The notes beneath the pieces are model-generated. The model saw only the letters and a list, made by a program, of their open reading frames with translations. It searched no databases and was not told the DNA's origin. This document shows positions 17,573 to 25,990 of a DNA stretch of 64,000 nucleotides, piece by piece (positions within the stretch are counted from its first letter, which is position 1; each line of letters opens with the position of its first letter). Source of the stretch: Amycolatopsis dendrobii. GTDB lineage: Bacteria > Actinomycetota > Actinomycetes > Mycobacteriales > Pseudonocardiaceae. The stretch is from contig NZ_JACGZW010000003.1 in assembly GCF_014145675.1 (NCBI RefSeq), positions 676,472 through 740,471 on the forward strand, given 5' to 3'. The translations under genes and the position numbers were made by a program.

Positions 17573-18456
17573 TAAGTGCGGGCGGGCACCAGCCCGAGCC
17601 GGGTGACCACCTCGCGCGTCGCCTTGGACCGGTTGAAGGTGTAGAAGTGCAGGTCGGGCACGCCTTCGGCGATCAGTTTCTCGCACAGTTCGGTGACCCA
17701 GTCGATCCCCGCCGCGCGGAACGCCTTGGGGTCGTCGGAGAACGGTTCGAGCCGGTCCAGCAGCCGCTGCGACGCGGGAGCGCCGGAGAGCTTGATCGTG
17801 GTGTGCAGCGTGCGCAGAGTGGTCAGCGGCATGATGCCGGGCAGCACGAGCGCGTCGCAGCCCGCGGCGGCGACCCGGTCGCGCAGCCGCAGGAAGTCCT
17901 CCGCCTCGAAAAACAGCTGCGCGATCGCGAAATCGGCTCCCGCGCGGAATTTGCGGACCAGGTGCTTCGTGTCCGATTCCAGGTCCGCCGAACGCGGGTG
18001 GCCGTACGGGAAGGCCGAGACGCCGACGCAGAAGTCGCCGAGCGAGCGGACCAGTCCGACCAGTTCCTCGGCGTAGGTGAGGCCCTCGGGATGCGGAACC
18101 CAGTCGCCGTAGACGTCGCCGGGCGGGTCGCCGCGCAGCGCGAGGATGTTGCGCACGCCGACCGCCGCGTACCAGCCGATCACGTTCCGCAGTTCGGCCA
18201 CCGAATGGTCGACCGCCGTCAGGTGGGCCATCGGGCAGAGCGTGGTTTCGGTGGCGACGCGGGCGATGCTGCGGATGGTGCCGTCGCGGCTCGAACCGCC
18301 CGCGCCGTAGGTGATCGACATGTACGCCGGGTCCAGCGGTTCCAGCTCGCGGATGGCCTTCCACAGGACGGCCTCGTCGGCCTCGTCGCGGGGCGGGAAG
18401 AACTCGACGGAGAACGCGGGCCCGTCCCCCCGCAGCCTTTCGATCACCGACGTCAT
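17569..18456 (-). CDS. metF: Methylenetetrahydrofolate reductase
   Basis: A 295-residue MetF: a TIM-barrel enzyme that reduces 5,10-methylene-THF to 5-methyl-THF for methionine synthesis. Family features are FSVEFFPPRDEADE at the N-terminus (catalytic Glu), SITYGAGGSSRD, HLTAVDHS, ILALRGDPP and GADFAIAQLFFEAEDF. The long upstream open frame is a shadow of the next genes. ATG 18456 has no ribosome site but has TACCAT eight bases upstream. The M. tuberculosis counterpart Rv2172c sits in the same neighbourhood beside idsA2, as here. Confidence 0.93.
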   Translation of the reverse strand: MTSVIERLRGDGPAFSVEFFPPRDEADEAVLWKAIRELEPLDPAYMSITYGAGGSSRDGTIRSIARVATETTLCPMAHLTAVDHSVAELRNVIGWYAAVGVRNILALRGDPPGDVYGDWVPHPEGLTYAEELVGLVRSLGDFCVGVSAFPYGHPRSADLESDTKHLVRKFRAGADFAIAQLFFEAEDFLRLRDRVAAAGCDALVLPGIMPLTTLRTLHTTIKLSGAPASQRLLDRLEPFSDDPKAFRAAGIDWVTELCEKLIAEGVPDLHFYTFNRSKATREVVTRLGLVPARTY

Positions 18457-18464
18457 GGAGTGAA

Positions 18465-18470
18465 ATGGTA
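18465..18470 (-). promoter_or_regulatory. Leaderless -10 element (TACCAT) of metF
   Basis: TACCAT, eight bases, then ATG 18456 on the minus strand. The divergent MerB-like gene starts at 18561. Confidence 0.5.
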
Positions 18471-18560
18471 GTGGCTCGCCGCGACGCGCGGCAGAGCTGA
18501 CGGGTGGGCTTGGCCACGCGCGTACCGTCAGTGGGCGAACCCCCCCGGGGAGGCGAGCCC

Positions 18561-19205
18561 ATGAGCAGTGAAGACGATCTGGCCTGGGACGAAGACGTGC
18601 GCGTGGCCGTCTACCGCGCGTTCTCCTCCCGCGGCCGCCCGCCCACCGCGCCCGAGCTGGCGGACGCCGCGCACGGGTCGCTCGCGGTGGCGAAACAGGC
18701 GTTGCACCGGATGGCCGACCCGAGATGGCTGTGGCTGGACGAATGCGAGCACGTGGCGCTGGCCGCGCCGTTCGCGGCGGTCCCGCTCGGGTTCGCGGTG
18801 ATGGGCGAGCACACCATGTGGTGGGGCGGCTGCGCTTGGGATTCGTTCGCGATCCCGCACCTCGTCTCGGGCGAGCCCGAGGTGCTGGTGGCGACGCGCT
18901 GTCCCGGCTGCGGGGAGCCGTCCGCGCTGGTCGTGCGGCGGGACCGGCCGCCGAGCGGCGCGCAGGTCGCCTACTTCCCGGCCTCGCCCGAGCAGCTCGC
19001 GGGCGACCGGGGCAAGCAGCGGCTGTACTGTGCCGAGTCCTGTGTGGACAGTCCGGGCGAGCTGCTCGGGCTCGACGCGCTGTGGCACCTCGCGAAGGAC
19101 TGGTACGAAGGCTGTCTCGAACCCGGCTACCGGCCGCGCGGACCGGCCGAGGCAGCGGAGTACTTCGCGGCGAGCGGGCGTCCTGACGCGTTCCGGAGCG
19201 GCTGA
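18561..19205 (+). CDS. Organomercurial-lyase (MerB)-like protein
   Basis: A 214-residue MerB-family protein. The N-terminal half is a winged-helix-like region (PTAPELADAAHGS). The catalytic-site equivalents are Cys91 and Asp94 in GGCAWDSF and Cys157 in RLYCAES. These match the Cys96-Asp99-Cys159 set of plasmid MerB in kind and spacing. MerB cleaves carbon-mercury bonds, but no merA, merR or mercury transporter is nearby, so the substrate may differ. CPGCG (114-118) adds two more cysteines. The start ATG 18561 has GGGGAGG seven bases upstream. A GGPP synthase gene follows 71 bp later. Confidence 0.75.
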   Translation: MSSEDDLAWDEDVRVAVYRAFSSRGRPPTAPELADAAHGSLAVAKQALHRMADPRWLWLDECEHVALAAPFAAVPLGFAVMGEHTMWWGGCAWDSFAIPHLVSGEPEVLVATRCPGCGEPSALVVRRDRPPSGAQVAYFPASPEQLAGDRGKQRLYCAESCVDSPGELLGLDALWHLAKDWYEGCLEPGYRPRGPAEAAEYFAASGRPDAFRSG

Positions 19206-19276
19206 GCGCGTCTGGTGCGCCACATCCGGGGGCGCCCGGCGTGACCCCGGCCGCCCTCGTCCCGGAGGATGAGGGC

Positions 19277-20368
19277 ATGGACGCGCCCGGATTCGACGCC
19301 GACCTCCCCGCGCACGTGGAGCGTGCGCTGGCCGATTTCCTCGGCCGGGCGGGGAGCGAGATCCTGCGCACCGAGCCGAGCGTCGCGGCCGGGATCGAGG
19401 CGCTGTCCGGTTTCGTGCTGGGCGGCGGCAAGCGGATCCGGCCGACCTTCGCCTGGTGGGGCTGGCGCGGCGCGGGCGGCGCGGCGTCCGGTCCGCTCGC
19501 CGAGGGCGCGCTGCAGGCGGTGGCGAGCCTGGAGCTGATCCAGGCGTGCGCGCTGATCCACGACGACCTCATCGACTCCTCGGACTCGCGCCGCGGCAGG
19601 CCGACCGTGCACGTGGCCGCCGAGAAACTGCACGCCGACCGGGGCTGGCTCGGTTCGCCGTCGGTGTTCGGGCTGGCCAGCGCGGTGCTGGTGGGCGATC
19701 TGGCGCTGGCCTGGGCCGACGACATGTTCGCCGACGCCCCGCTGCCCGCGGAGACGATCGCGGCGGCTCGGCCCGCCTGGCGCGCGATGCGCACCGAGGT
19801 GCTCGCCGGGCAGTACCTCGACGTCCGCACGCAGGCCGTCGGCGACGCTTCGCCCGAGGCCGCGCTGCGGATCGACCGGCTCAAGACCGCCGCGTACACC
19901 GTCCAGCGGCCGCTGCACCTCGGCGCCTCGCTCGCCGGGGCGGACGACCGGCTGATCGCCACCCTGCTGGAGTTCGGCGGCGACGTCGGCGTGGCGTTCC
20001 AGCTGCGCGACGACCTGCTCGGCGTGTTCGGCGACCCGTCGGTGACCGGCAAGCCCGCCGGGGACGACCTGCGCGAGGGCAAACGCACCCTGCTCGTGGC
20101 GCTCGGCCTGCAGCTCGCCGCGGAGAAGGGCGACCACACCGCGGCCAAGGCGATCGCCGACGCGATCGGGGCCGCCGACCTGACCAACGGCACCGTGGAC
20201 CAGGTGCGCGAGGCGCTGACCTCGGTCGGCGCGGTCGCCGCGGTGGAGCGCCGGATCGACGAGCTGACCGCCTCCGCGAACGCCGCGCTCGACCGCGCGC
20301 ACCTCGCCGAGCCCGCTCCGTCCGCGCTCGCCGAGCTGATCCGTCTGGCTACCCAGCGGAAGTTCTGA
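19277..20368 (+). CDS. Polyprenyl (geranylgeranyl) diphosphate synthase
   Basis: A 363-residue trans-isoprenyl diphosphate synthase. GGGKRIRP (49-56) precedes the first aspartate motif DDLID (96-100); the second is RDDLLGVFGD (Asp245, Asp246). These Mg2+-binding motifs condense IPP with allylic diphosphates. Product length cannot be read with certainty, but coupling to crtI and crtB makes C20 GGPP likely. It is positioned like mycobacterial idsA2 next to metF. CGGAGG at 19263-19268 supports ATG 19277. The stop overlaps the crtI start by one base (TGATG). Confidence 0.9.
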   Translation: MDAPGFDADLPAHVERALADFLGRAGSEILRTEPSVAAGIEALSGFVLGGGKRIRPTFAWWGWRGAGGAASGPLAEGALQAVASLELIQACALIHDDLIDSSDSRRGRPTVHVAAEKLHADRGWLGSPSVFGLASAVLVGDLALAWADDMFADAPLPAETIAAARPAWRAMRTEVLAGQYLDVRTQAVGDASPEAALRIDRLKTAAYTVQRPLHLGASLAGADDRLIATLLEFGGDVGVAFQLRDDLLGVFGDPSVTGKPAGDDLREGKRTLLVALGLQLAAEKGDHTAAKAIADAIGAADLTNGTVDQVREALTSVGAVAAVERRIDELTASANAALDRAHLAEPAPSALAELIRLATQRKF

Positions 20369-21843
20369 TGCGGACGGTGAACGGGCCCGCCGACCACGTC
20401 GTGGTCGTCGGCGCCGGGCTGGCCGGGCTCTCGGCGACGCTGCACCTGCTCGGCGCGGGACGGCGGGTAACGCTGCTGGAGCAGCAGAAGATGCCCGGCG
20501 GACGAGCCGGCCAGCAGGACTTCGGCGCGAACGCGGTCGACACCGGGGCCAGCGTGCTCACCATGCCGGAACTGGTGGACGAAGCACTGCACGCGGTCGG
20601 CGAGTCGCTGGCCGACACAGTGCCGCTGACCAGGCTCGATCCGGCGTACCGGGCTCGTTTCGCCGATGGCAGCACGCTCGCCGTGCACACCGACGGCGAG
20701 GCGATGGAAGCCGAGATCCGGTCGTTCGCCGGTCCGGCCGAGGCGGACGGCTACCGGCGGCTGCGACGGTGGCTCACCGACCTGTACGCGGCACAGAAGG
20801 ACCACTTCATCGGGGCGAACTTCGATTCGCCCCTGGATCTTGTCCGGCCGGAACTCGGGAAGCTCGCTGCGCTGGGCGGCTTCGGTCGGCTGGGGCCGCG
20901 CGTCTCCAGCTTCTTGCGCGACGAGCGCGTACGGCGGCTCTTCTCCTTCCAAGCGCTGTACGCGGGTCTCGATCCGACGCGCGCGCTCGGCGCGTACGGC
21001 GTCATCGCGTACATGGACACTGTCGGCGGCGTCTACTACCCGCGCGGCGGCATGGGCGCGATCGCCCGCGCGATGTCCGACGCTGCGACACGCGCTGGTG
21101 CCGAACTGCGGTTCGGCACGGAAGCCGCGTGGCTTGAGCGAGTGTCGTCCCGCGTACGCGCTGTACGCACGCGCTCGGGCGAGCGTATTGAGTGTGACGC
21201 CGTGGTGCTCGCGACAGAACTTTCAGCGGCGTACCGGCTGATCGGCGCGCGTCCGCGGCGTGTGCTGCCGTTGAAGTACTCGCCATCGGCGTTCGTGCTG
21301 CACGGGCACGCGGACCGTTCATGGCCGGAACTGGACCACCACACGATTTTCTTCGGCCAGGCGTGGGAGCGCACCTTCGCCGAGATCGTCCGCGAGGGCA
21401 AGCTGATGAGTGATCCGTCGCTGCTGGTCACGCGCCCGACCGCGACCGAGCCGACACTCGCGGGCGACGGCGGCGAGATCATTTCCGTGCTCGCTCCGGC
21501 CCCGAACCTGAACACCGGCCCGATCGACTGGGCGCGCGTCGGCCCGGCTTATCGCGAAGAACTGTTGCGGACGCTCGAATCGCGCGGGCTCACCGGGTTC
21601 CGTGACGAGTACATTGTGGACGAACAGCTGACTCCGGCCGACTGGGCCGCGCGCGGGTTGGCCGCCGGGACCCCGTTCTCGCTCGCGCACACCTTCCCGC
21701 AAACTGGTCCGTTCCGACCGGCGAACCTGGTGCGGGCGGCGGAAAACGTGGTGCTCGCCGGATGCGGGACGACGCCGGGTGTCGGCATCCCGCCGGTGCT
21801 GATCTCCGGACGGCTCGCCGCGGAACGGATCACCGGCCGGTGA
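20368..21843 (+). CDS. crtI: Phytoene desaturase
   Basis: A 491-residue FAD-dependent carotenoid desaturase. The N-terminal dinucleotide site is VVGAGLAGLSA (from about 13), with the acidic strand end TLLEQQKMPGGRAG. The central GGVYYPRGGMGAIARAM and the C-terminal GCGTTPGVGIPPVLISGRLAAE match the CrtI signature. It adds double bonds to phytoene to make neurosporene or lycopene-type products. The ATG overlaps the GGPP synthase stop, and its TGA overlaps the crtB GTG, so the three genes are translationally coupled. Confidence 0.92.
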   Translation: MRTVNGPADHVVVVGAGLAGLSATLHLLGAGRRVTLLEQQKMPGGRAGQQDFGANAVDTGASVLTMPELVDEALHAVGESLADTVPLTRLDPAYRARFADGSTLAVHTDGEAMEAEIRSFAGPAEADGYRRLRRWLTDLYAAQKDHFIGANFDSPLDLVRPELGKLAALGGFGRLGPRVSSFLRDERVRRLFSFQALYAGLDPTRALGAYGVIAYMDTVGGVYYPRGGMGAIARAMSDAATRAGAELRFGTEAAWLERVSSRVRAVRTRSGERIECDAVVLATELSAAYRLIGARPRRVLPLKYSPSAFVLHGHADRSWPELDHHTIFFGQAWERTFAEIVREGKLMSDPSLLVTRPTATEPTLAGDGGEIISVLAPAPNLNTGPIDWARVGPAYREELLRTLESRGLTGFRDEYIVDEQLTPADWAARGLAAGTPFSLAHTFPQTGPFRPANLVRAAENVVLAGCGTTPGVGIPPVLISGRLAAERITGR

Positions 21844-22766
21844 GCGAGCTCGACGCGGCAGGCATCGCCGAGCCCGCGCTGCGTGCCGCCTACACGGAGT
21901 GCCGGCGCATCAACGCGCACCACGGCCGCACGTTTTTCCTTGCCACGCGGCTGCTTCCGGCGCGTGCGCGGCCGGCCGCGCACGCGTTGTACGGCTTCGC
22001 GCGGATGGCCGACGAACTGGTCGACAACCCCGAGCCCGGCACCGATCCGGCGGTCGCGCTGGACAAGGTCGCCGGGCTGGTCGACGAGGTTTACGACGGG
22101 CGGGCGCCGGTCGATCCGGTGCTGGCCGCCCTTGCGGATACGGTGCGCCGCTACGACATCCGCCGCGATCTCGTCGACGCGTTCCTGCATTCCATGCGGA
22201 TGGACCTGACGGTCGCGGAGTACGCGACTTACGCCGACCTCGGTGAGTACATCTACGGTTCGGCCTGCGTGATCGGGCTGCAGATGCTGCCGGTGTTCGG
22301 GACCGTCGGGCCGCTGGAGGAAGCTGCGCCGAGTGCGGCGGCGTTGGGGGAAGCGTTTCAGCTGACCAATTTCCTGCGGGATGTCGGCGAGGATCTCGAC
22401 CGCGGGCGGTTGTATCTGCCCGCCGAGGAGCTGGCGGCGTTCGGAGTGGACCGCGAGAGGTTGCTCGACGCGCGTCGGCAGGACCGTTCGGATCCTCGGG
22501 TGCGGGCGGCGCTGGCGGTGGCGGTTTCGCGGACGCGTGCGGTGTATCGGCGGGCTGAGGCGGGGATTTCGTTGCTGCGGCCGGAATCCCGGCCGTGTGT
22601 GCGGACGGCGATCACGTTGTACGAAGGCATTTTGGACGAGATCGAAGCGATGGACTACGCCGTGCTCAACCGCCGCGCGGCAGTGGGCAAGGGGCGACGG
22701 GTCGCGGTCGCGGTGTCCGCGCTGGCGCAGCGTGGGCTCAGTGCCAGACCGGGACGCCCTCGCTGA
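21840..22766 (+). CDS. crtB: Phytoene synthase
   Basis: A 308-residue squalene/phytoene synthase. The two Asp-rich motifs are DELVD (58-62) and RDVGED (180-185) in [21 protein letters not shown]. It joins two GGPP to phytoene. The start is GTG 21840, overlapping the crtI stop as GTGA. No lycopene cyclase or later carotenoid gene follows in this window, so the end product depends on genes elsewhere. The 3' end overlaps the convergent PPOX gene by 29 bp. Confidence 0.92.
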   Translation: MSELDAAGIAEPALRAAYTECRRINAHHGRTFFLATRLLPARARPAAHALYGFARMADELVDNPEPGTDPAVALDKVAGLVDEVYDGRAPVDPVLAALADTVRRYDIRRDLVDAFLHSMRMDLTVAEYATYADLGEYIYGSACVIGLQMLPVFGTVGPLEEAAPSAAALGEAFQLTNFLRDVGEDLDRGRLYLPAEELAAFGVDRERLLDARRQDRSDPRVRAALAVAVSRTRAVYRRAEAGISLLRPESRPCVRTAITLYEGILDEIEAMDYAVLNRRAAVGKGRRVAVAVSALAQRGLSARPGRPR

Positions 22767-23166
22767 CTCGGGCCGGTTCGACGCTGGCGTCGTAGGAGCG
22801 CAGCCAATCCGGGGTCAGGCGAATGAGCGCGAAGTCCTCGTCGAGGGCTCGGGAGCCCGGGAACTGCTCCAGGTACACCTGGCCTGCGTCGCGGCGGGCA
22901 GTGCCGGATTCGATGGCTGCTTCGCCTTCGACCTGGAGCGAAACCGTGCCGGTGCAGCCGATTACCGCAGCGGCGCGCGGATGTGCTCGGAGGTTGGCCA
23001 CCTTTCGAGCGGTGCGGTGAGCGTTGAACAGCAGCGATCCGTCTGGGGCGATGGCGAAGCTGACCAGGGCAGCTTCGGGGTGGCCGTTCGAAGCAGTGGT
23101 AGCGACGACGCCTAGCGGGTTGGCTCGGACGAAGCTCGTGAAGTCCGCCAGGGAAAGAATCTCCAT
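22738..23166 (-). CDS. Pyridoxamine-5'-phosphate-oxidase-fold (PPOX) flavin/F420 protein
   Basis: A 142-residue split-barrel protein. The strand [21 protein letters not shown] and the segment [24 protein letters not shown] match the PPOX family (FMN or F420 binding); cofactor and substrate are uncertain. It begins five bases after the CGNR gene stop, so the two are likely cotranscribed, although TAACCT seven bases before ATG 23166 could also give a leaderless internal start. The C-terminus ends VSEGVPVWH and overlaps crtB antisense. Confidence 0.8.
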   Translation of the reverse strand: MEILSLADFTSFVRANPLGVVATTASNGHPEAALVSFAIAPDGSLLFNAHRTARKVANLRAHPRAAAVIGCTGTVSLQVEGEAAIESGTARRDAGQVYLEQFPGSRALDEDFALIRLTPDWLRSYDASVEPARVSEGVPVWH

Positions 23167-23171
23167 GCCGG

Positions 23172-23720
23172 TCAGGTTAGCCGGGCCCGATGGGCGGCGA
23201 CTCGTTCCCTTGTGGCGCAACGGGAAGAGCAGTACCGGCGGGGGCTGCCGCCGCCTAGGTGGGCGAAGGGTTTCCCGCACGACGGCGACGCGCACAGACC
23301 GCCGGGGACGCTTTGGCGGTCGGCGAGCAGGGTGGCCAACGCCAGCGCGGAGGACGTGATCAGCCAGGCGCCCCATGGGCCGTCGTCGGATGCGTCGACG
23401 TGGAGGTGCCAGCCGAAGGTGTCGTCGTGTGCGGTCAGGCGCGGAGGTCCCGCGTAGGCGGTGAACAGCGCGTTCAGCACCTCGGCGGCCGACGCGGCGT
23501 CTGGCGCGGCGAAGACCTCTCTTAGCTCCAGCGCAGCGGCGCGCAGCTCGGCTACCTCGCGCGCGGAGAGCTGGGGTTGTGGTTCTCCGTGCGCGACCAG
23601 TACTGCGGCTACCGAATCCGGCGAAGGGTCCGCCGTCAACAGCACGTCGAGCAGCGCTACGGCACGGCGAACAGCGTCCCGGGCGGAGCGGCCCGCGGAA
23701 TCCGGCTGCGTTCCAGGCAT
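23172..23720 (-). CDS. CGNR zinc-finger (ABATE-like) putative regulator
   Basis: A 182-residue protein of the CGNR/ABATE family. The C-terminal zinc finger is [26 protein letters not shown] followed by [12 protein letters not shown]; four cysteines are spaced as in the family. The N-terminal helical part is variable and thought to bind ligands. CGNR proteins are treated as stress-linked DNA-binding regulators. It is divergent from an MFS exporter with a clear operator dyad between them, the classical layout for a repressor controlling an efflux pump. ATG 23720 is chosen. Confidence 0.75.
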   Translation of the reverse strand: MPGTQPDSAGRSARDAVRRAVALLDVLLTADPSPDSVAAVLVAHGEPQPQLSAREVAELRAAALELREVFAAPDAASAAEVLNALFTAYAGPPRLTAHDDTFGWHLHVDASDDGPWGAWLITSSALALATLLADRQSVPGGLCASPSCGKPFAHLGGGSPRRYCSSRCATRERVAAHRARLT

Positions 23721-23726
23721 ACACCA

Positions 23727-23759
23727 CTGTAACATCTTGTCTATGTCAAGCCGTTACAG
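23727..23759. promoter_or_regulatory. Nested operator dyad between CGNR regulator and MFS gene
   Basis: CTGTAAC (23727-23733) and GTTACAG (23753-23759) are exact complements. Inside them CTTG (23736-23739) and CAAG (23747-23750) form a second dyad on the same centre. The MFS start codon (23743) lies within it. TAACAT (23730-23735), seven bases before that ATG, is a likely leaderless -10. Confidence 0.65.
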
Positions 23760-24987
23760 GTTCGCGGCGTATCTCACCGGGGCCACTGCCGCGCGCACTG
23801 GGGACGAGTTGTCCGGTCCGGCGGTGCTGCTGCTGGGCGTGGGTGCTTCGGGGGCCGTCGCGGGGTCGGCGTTGCTGGCCGGGCTCACGGTCGCGGCGGC
23901 GATGGGCGGGCCGTTGCTGGGCGCGGTGCTCGACCGGTCACGCATGCCTGGCCGGATCCTCGCGGTCGGGCTGGTCGGGTATGCAGTGGGGCTGACAGCG
24001 ATCACAGTGCTTTTCGGGGCGGTGCCGTTTGCGCTGGTAGTAGCGATTGCGGTGGTGACGGGGCTGCTGGCGCCAGCGATCGGCGGCGGGTGGACGGCGC
24101 AGGTGCCCGCGCTCGTACCGGCGGCGAAGCTCGGCAAGGCGAGCACGCTTGACGCGATGACGTTCACCGCGGCAGCTCTGGTCGGACCGGGATTTGCGGG
24201 AGTGCTCGCCACGACAGCGGGGGCTCCGGCAGCAGTGGTTCTCGCGGGCGTGTTCGTGCTGGTTGCGGTGCCGTTCGCATGGCGGCTTCCCCGGAGTGCC
24301 GAAAAACAGCGGCCGCGATTCCGTGAAGCAGCGACCGTTCTCGTGCGCAATCCCGCGCTGCGGCAGTCCACCGCGACCTCGACGTTGTCGTGCGTCGGGA
24401 TCGGGATGGCGTTCGTCTGCTATCCGCTGGTCGGCGCGCAGCGGCTGGGCAGCGCGGGGTACGGGACGTTGTTGCTCGTCGGGTTGTCAGTCGCGTCGTT
24501 GCTCGCGAACGCAGTCCTTTCGCGACGGTCGTATTCGCCGGACCGTGCGGTGCGGCTGAGCACCATCGCGATCGGTATTGGGCTTGCCGGGGCGGCGGTG
24601 GCACCGAATGCAGCGCTGCTGGTAGCGGCGGTTGCGCTCACGGGGGTCGGCGAAGGACCGCAACTGGCGTCGTTGTTCGCGGTTCGGCATCGGGAGGCAC
24701 CGCCGGAAATGCGGGCGCAGGTGTTCACCACCGCGGCAAGCATCAAGATCGCCGGGATAGCGCTGGGGAACGCGGTGGCCGGGCCGTTGGCCGCCTGCTC
24801 CCCCGCCGCCGGATTGGCCGCGGCGGCGGGGACGCAGGTGGTCGCGGCGGTCGCGCATCCGTTGTGGACGGTCAGAAAGCAGCCAGTCCGTCAGGAGTTC
24901 CGTTCCCGGTCGGGCCGTCGTAGCCCGGCACACCAGTGCACAGGTAGTCGCCGCCGCAGTCTTCGAAGCCGACGTTGTTTCCGCTGA
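23743..24987 (+). CDS. MFS transporter (efflux type)
   Basis: A 414-residue MFS protein with about twelve hydrophobic segments. It starts [28 protein letters not shown], an arrangement common in actinobacterial MFS efflux proteins, and has [13 protein letters not shown] as the first-half cytoplasmic loop. The last ~35 residues are Arg/Ser-rich and lie over the C-terminal codons of the convergent protease gene (116-bp overlap), so the natural C-terminus may simply run through. The substrate is unknown. The message is probably leaderless and controlled by the neighbouring CGNR protein. Confidence 0.8.
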   Translation: MSSRYRFAAYLTGATAARTGDELSGPAVLLLGVGASGAVAGSALLAGLTVAAAMGGPLLGAVLDRSRMPGRILAVGLVGYAVGLTAITVLFGAVPFALVVAIAVVTGLLAPAIGGGWTAQVPALVPAAKLGKASTLDAMTFTAAALVGPGFAGVLATTAGAPAAVVLAGVFVLVAVPFAWRLPRSAEKQRPRFREAATVLVRNPALRQSTATSTLSCVGIGMAFVCYPLVGAQRLGSAGYGTLLLVGLSVASLLANAVLSRRSYSPDRAVRLSTIAIGIGLAGAAVAPNAALLVAAVALTGVGEGPQLASLFAVRHREAPPEMRAQVFTTAASIKIAGIALGNAVAGPLAACSPAAGLAAAAGTQVVAAVAHPLWTVRKQPVRQEFRSRSGRRSPAHQCTGSRRRSLRSRRCFR

Positions 24988-25990
24988 CGACGTCGTTGAG
25001 CTGCCCCGAGTACAACCGCGAAGCGTCCGGATACCGGTCGTGGTGTCCGGCCAGCGCGATGACTCCCGCGATGAACGGCGCCGACGCGCTGGTCCCGCCG
25101 ACTACTCGCCAGCCGGACAGGACTGTGGTCTCGTAAACGGCGGGCCCAGTGGCGGGATCGGCTACCGCGGCGACGTCGGCGACGGTCCGGCCGGGACAGT
25201 TCGGATCCTTCTGCCACGACGGTTTCGCCACCCAGGCCGAACATCCGCTCGACGCGCCGGTCCACACCGATTCGGTCCAGCCGCGTTCGTTGTCCGCTTT
25301 GGACAGCGACGTGCCGCCGACCGCGATGACGCTCGCGTACACCGCGGGCGCGCTGGGTGCGTCGAATCCGCCGTCGCCGCTCGACGCGACGATTGCGACG
25401 CCGGGGTGCTGATAGTGCGCGGCGAACTCGGCCGACCAGTGGCTTTCCGGAGCGCCGTAGCTGTTCGACACGATCGTCGCGCCGAGTTTCACGGCGGTGT
25501 CCACGGAGGCGCCGAGTGCTTCGAACGACGCGTCATCGCCTTCTACCAGCAGGATCTTGCACTGGGAGCAGGCGGCGGAGGCCATGTCGAGATCCAGCGC
25601 GGTCTCCACCGGCCAGTCGCCTTGCCGCGGCGGGAGTGGCGTCGCATCCCCGTTCTGGTTGACTTTGCGGAAGCAGCCATTCGCCGTGGTGCAGGGCGGG
25701 AGGCCGTAGGTTTGTCGATATACCGCCAGATCCGCTTCGGCGGTCGGGGCGTCGCCAGCGTCGACGATGGCGATCGTTTCGGCAGCGCCGCCGGTGTCCG
25801 GAAGGCGGTAGGCGGAACGCAGGTCAGCAGGGCTGTAGCCGGTGGCGCGCAAGGCAGACCGACTGTCCACTTTGGCATAGCAGCGGGCGAACCCCGGAGC
25901 AGCGGGACCGCAGACGTCCCGTGGGGCGGCGGACGCGACGGACGGGACGAGCGCACCGAGGAGAACCAGCACAGCCAGGACGCGTTTCAT
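24872..25990 (-). CDS. Secreted S53 (sedolisin) serine peptidase
   Basis: A 372-residue exported peptidase with signal peptide 1-22 (ending SVASAAP). The sedolisin residues are present: Glu129 and Asp133 in WPVETALDLD, Asp206 in SSGDGG (oxyanion), and Ser301 in VVGGTSASAP. The C-terminal [13 protein letters not shown] looks like the family calcium site. There is almost no N-terminal pro-domain, whereas typical S53 enzymes carry one of about 180 residues. Its ATG overlaps the stop of the preceding gene (ATGA). That gene encodes a secreted protein with a protease pro-domain-like N-terminus. Confidence 0.85.
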   Translation of the reverse strand: MKRVLAVLVLLGALVPSVASAAPRDVCGPAAPGFARCYAKVDSRSALRATGYSPADLRSAYRLPDTGGAAETIAIVDAGDAPTAEADLAVYRQTYGLPPCTTANGCFRKVNQNGDATPLPPRQGDWPVETALDLDMASAACSQCKILLVEGDDASFEALGASVDTAVKLGATIVSNSYGAPESHWSAEFAAHYQHPGVAIVASSGDGGFDAPSAPAVYASVIAVGGTSLSKADNERGWTESVWTGASSGCSAWVAKPSWQKDPNCPGRTVADVAAVADPATGPAVYETTVLSGWRVVGGTSASAPFIAGVIALAGHHDRYPDASRLYSGQLNDVVSGNNVGFEDCGGDYLCTGVPGYDGPTGNGTPDGLAAF

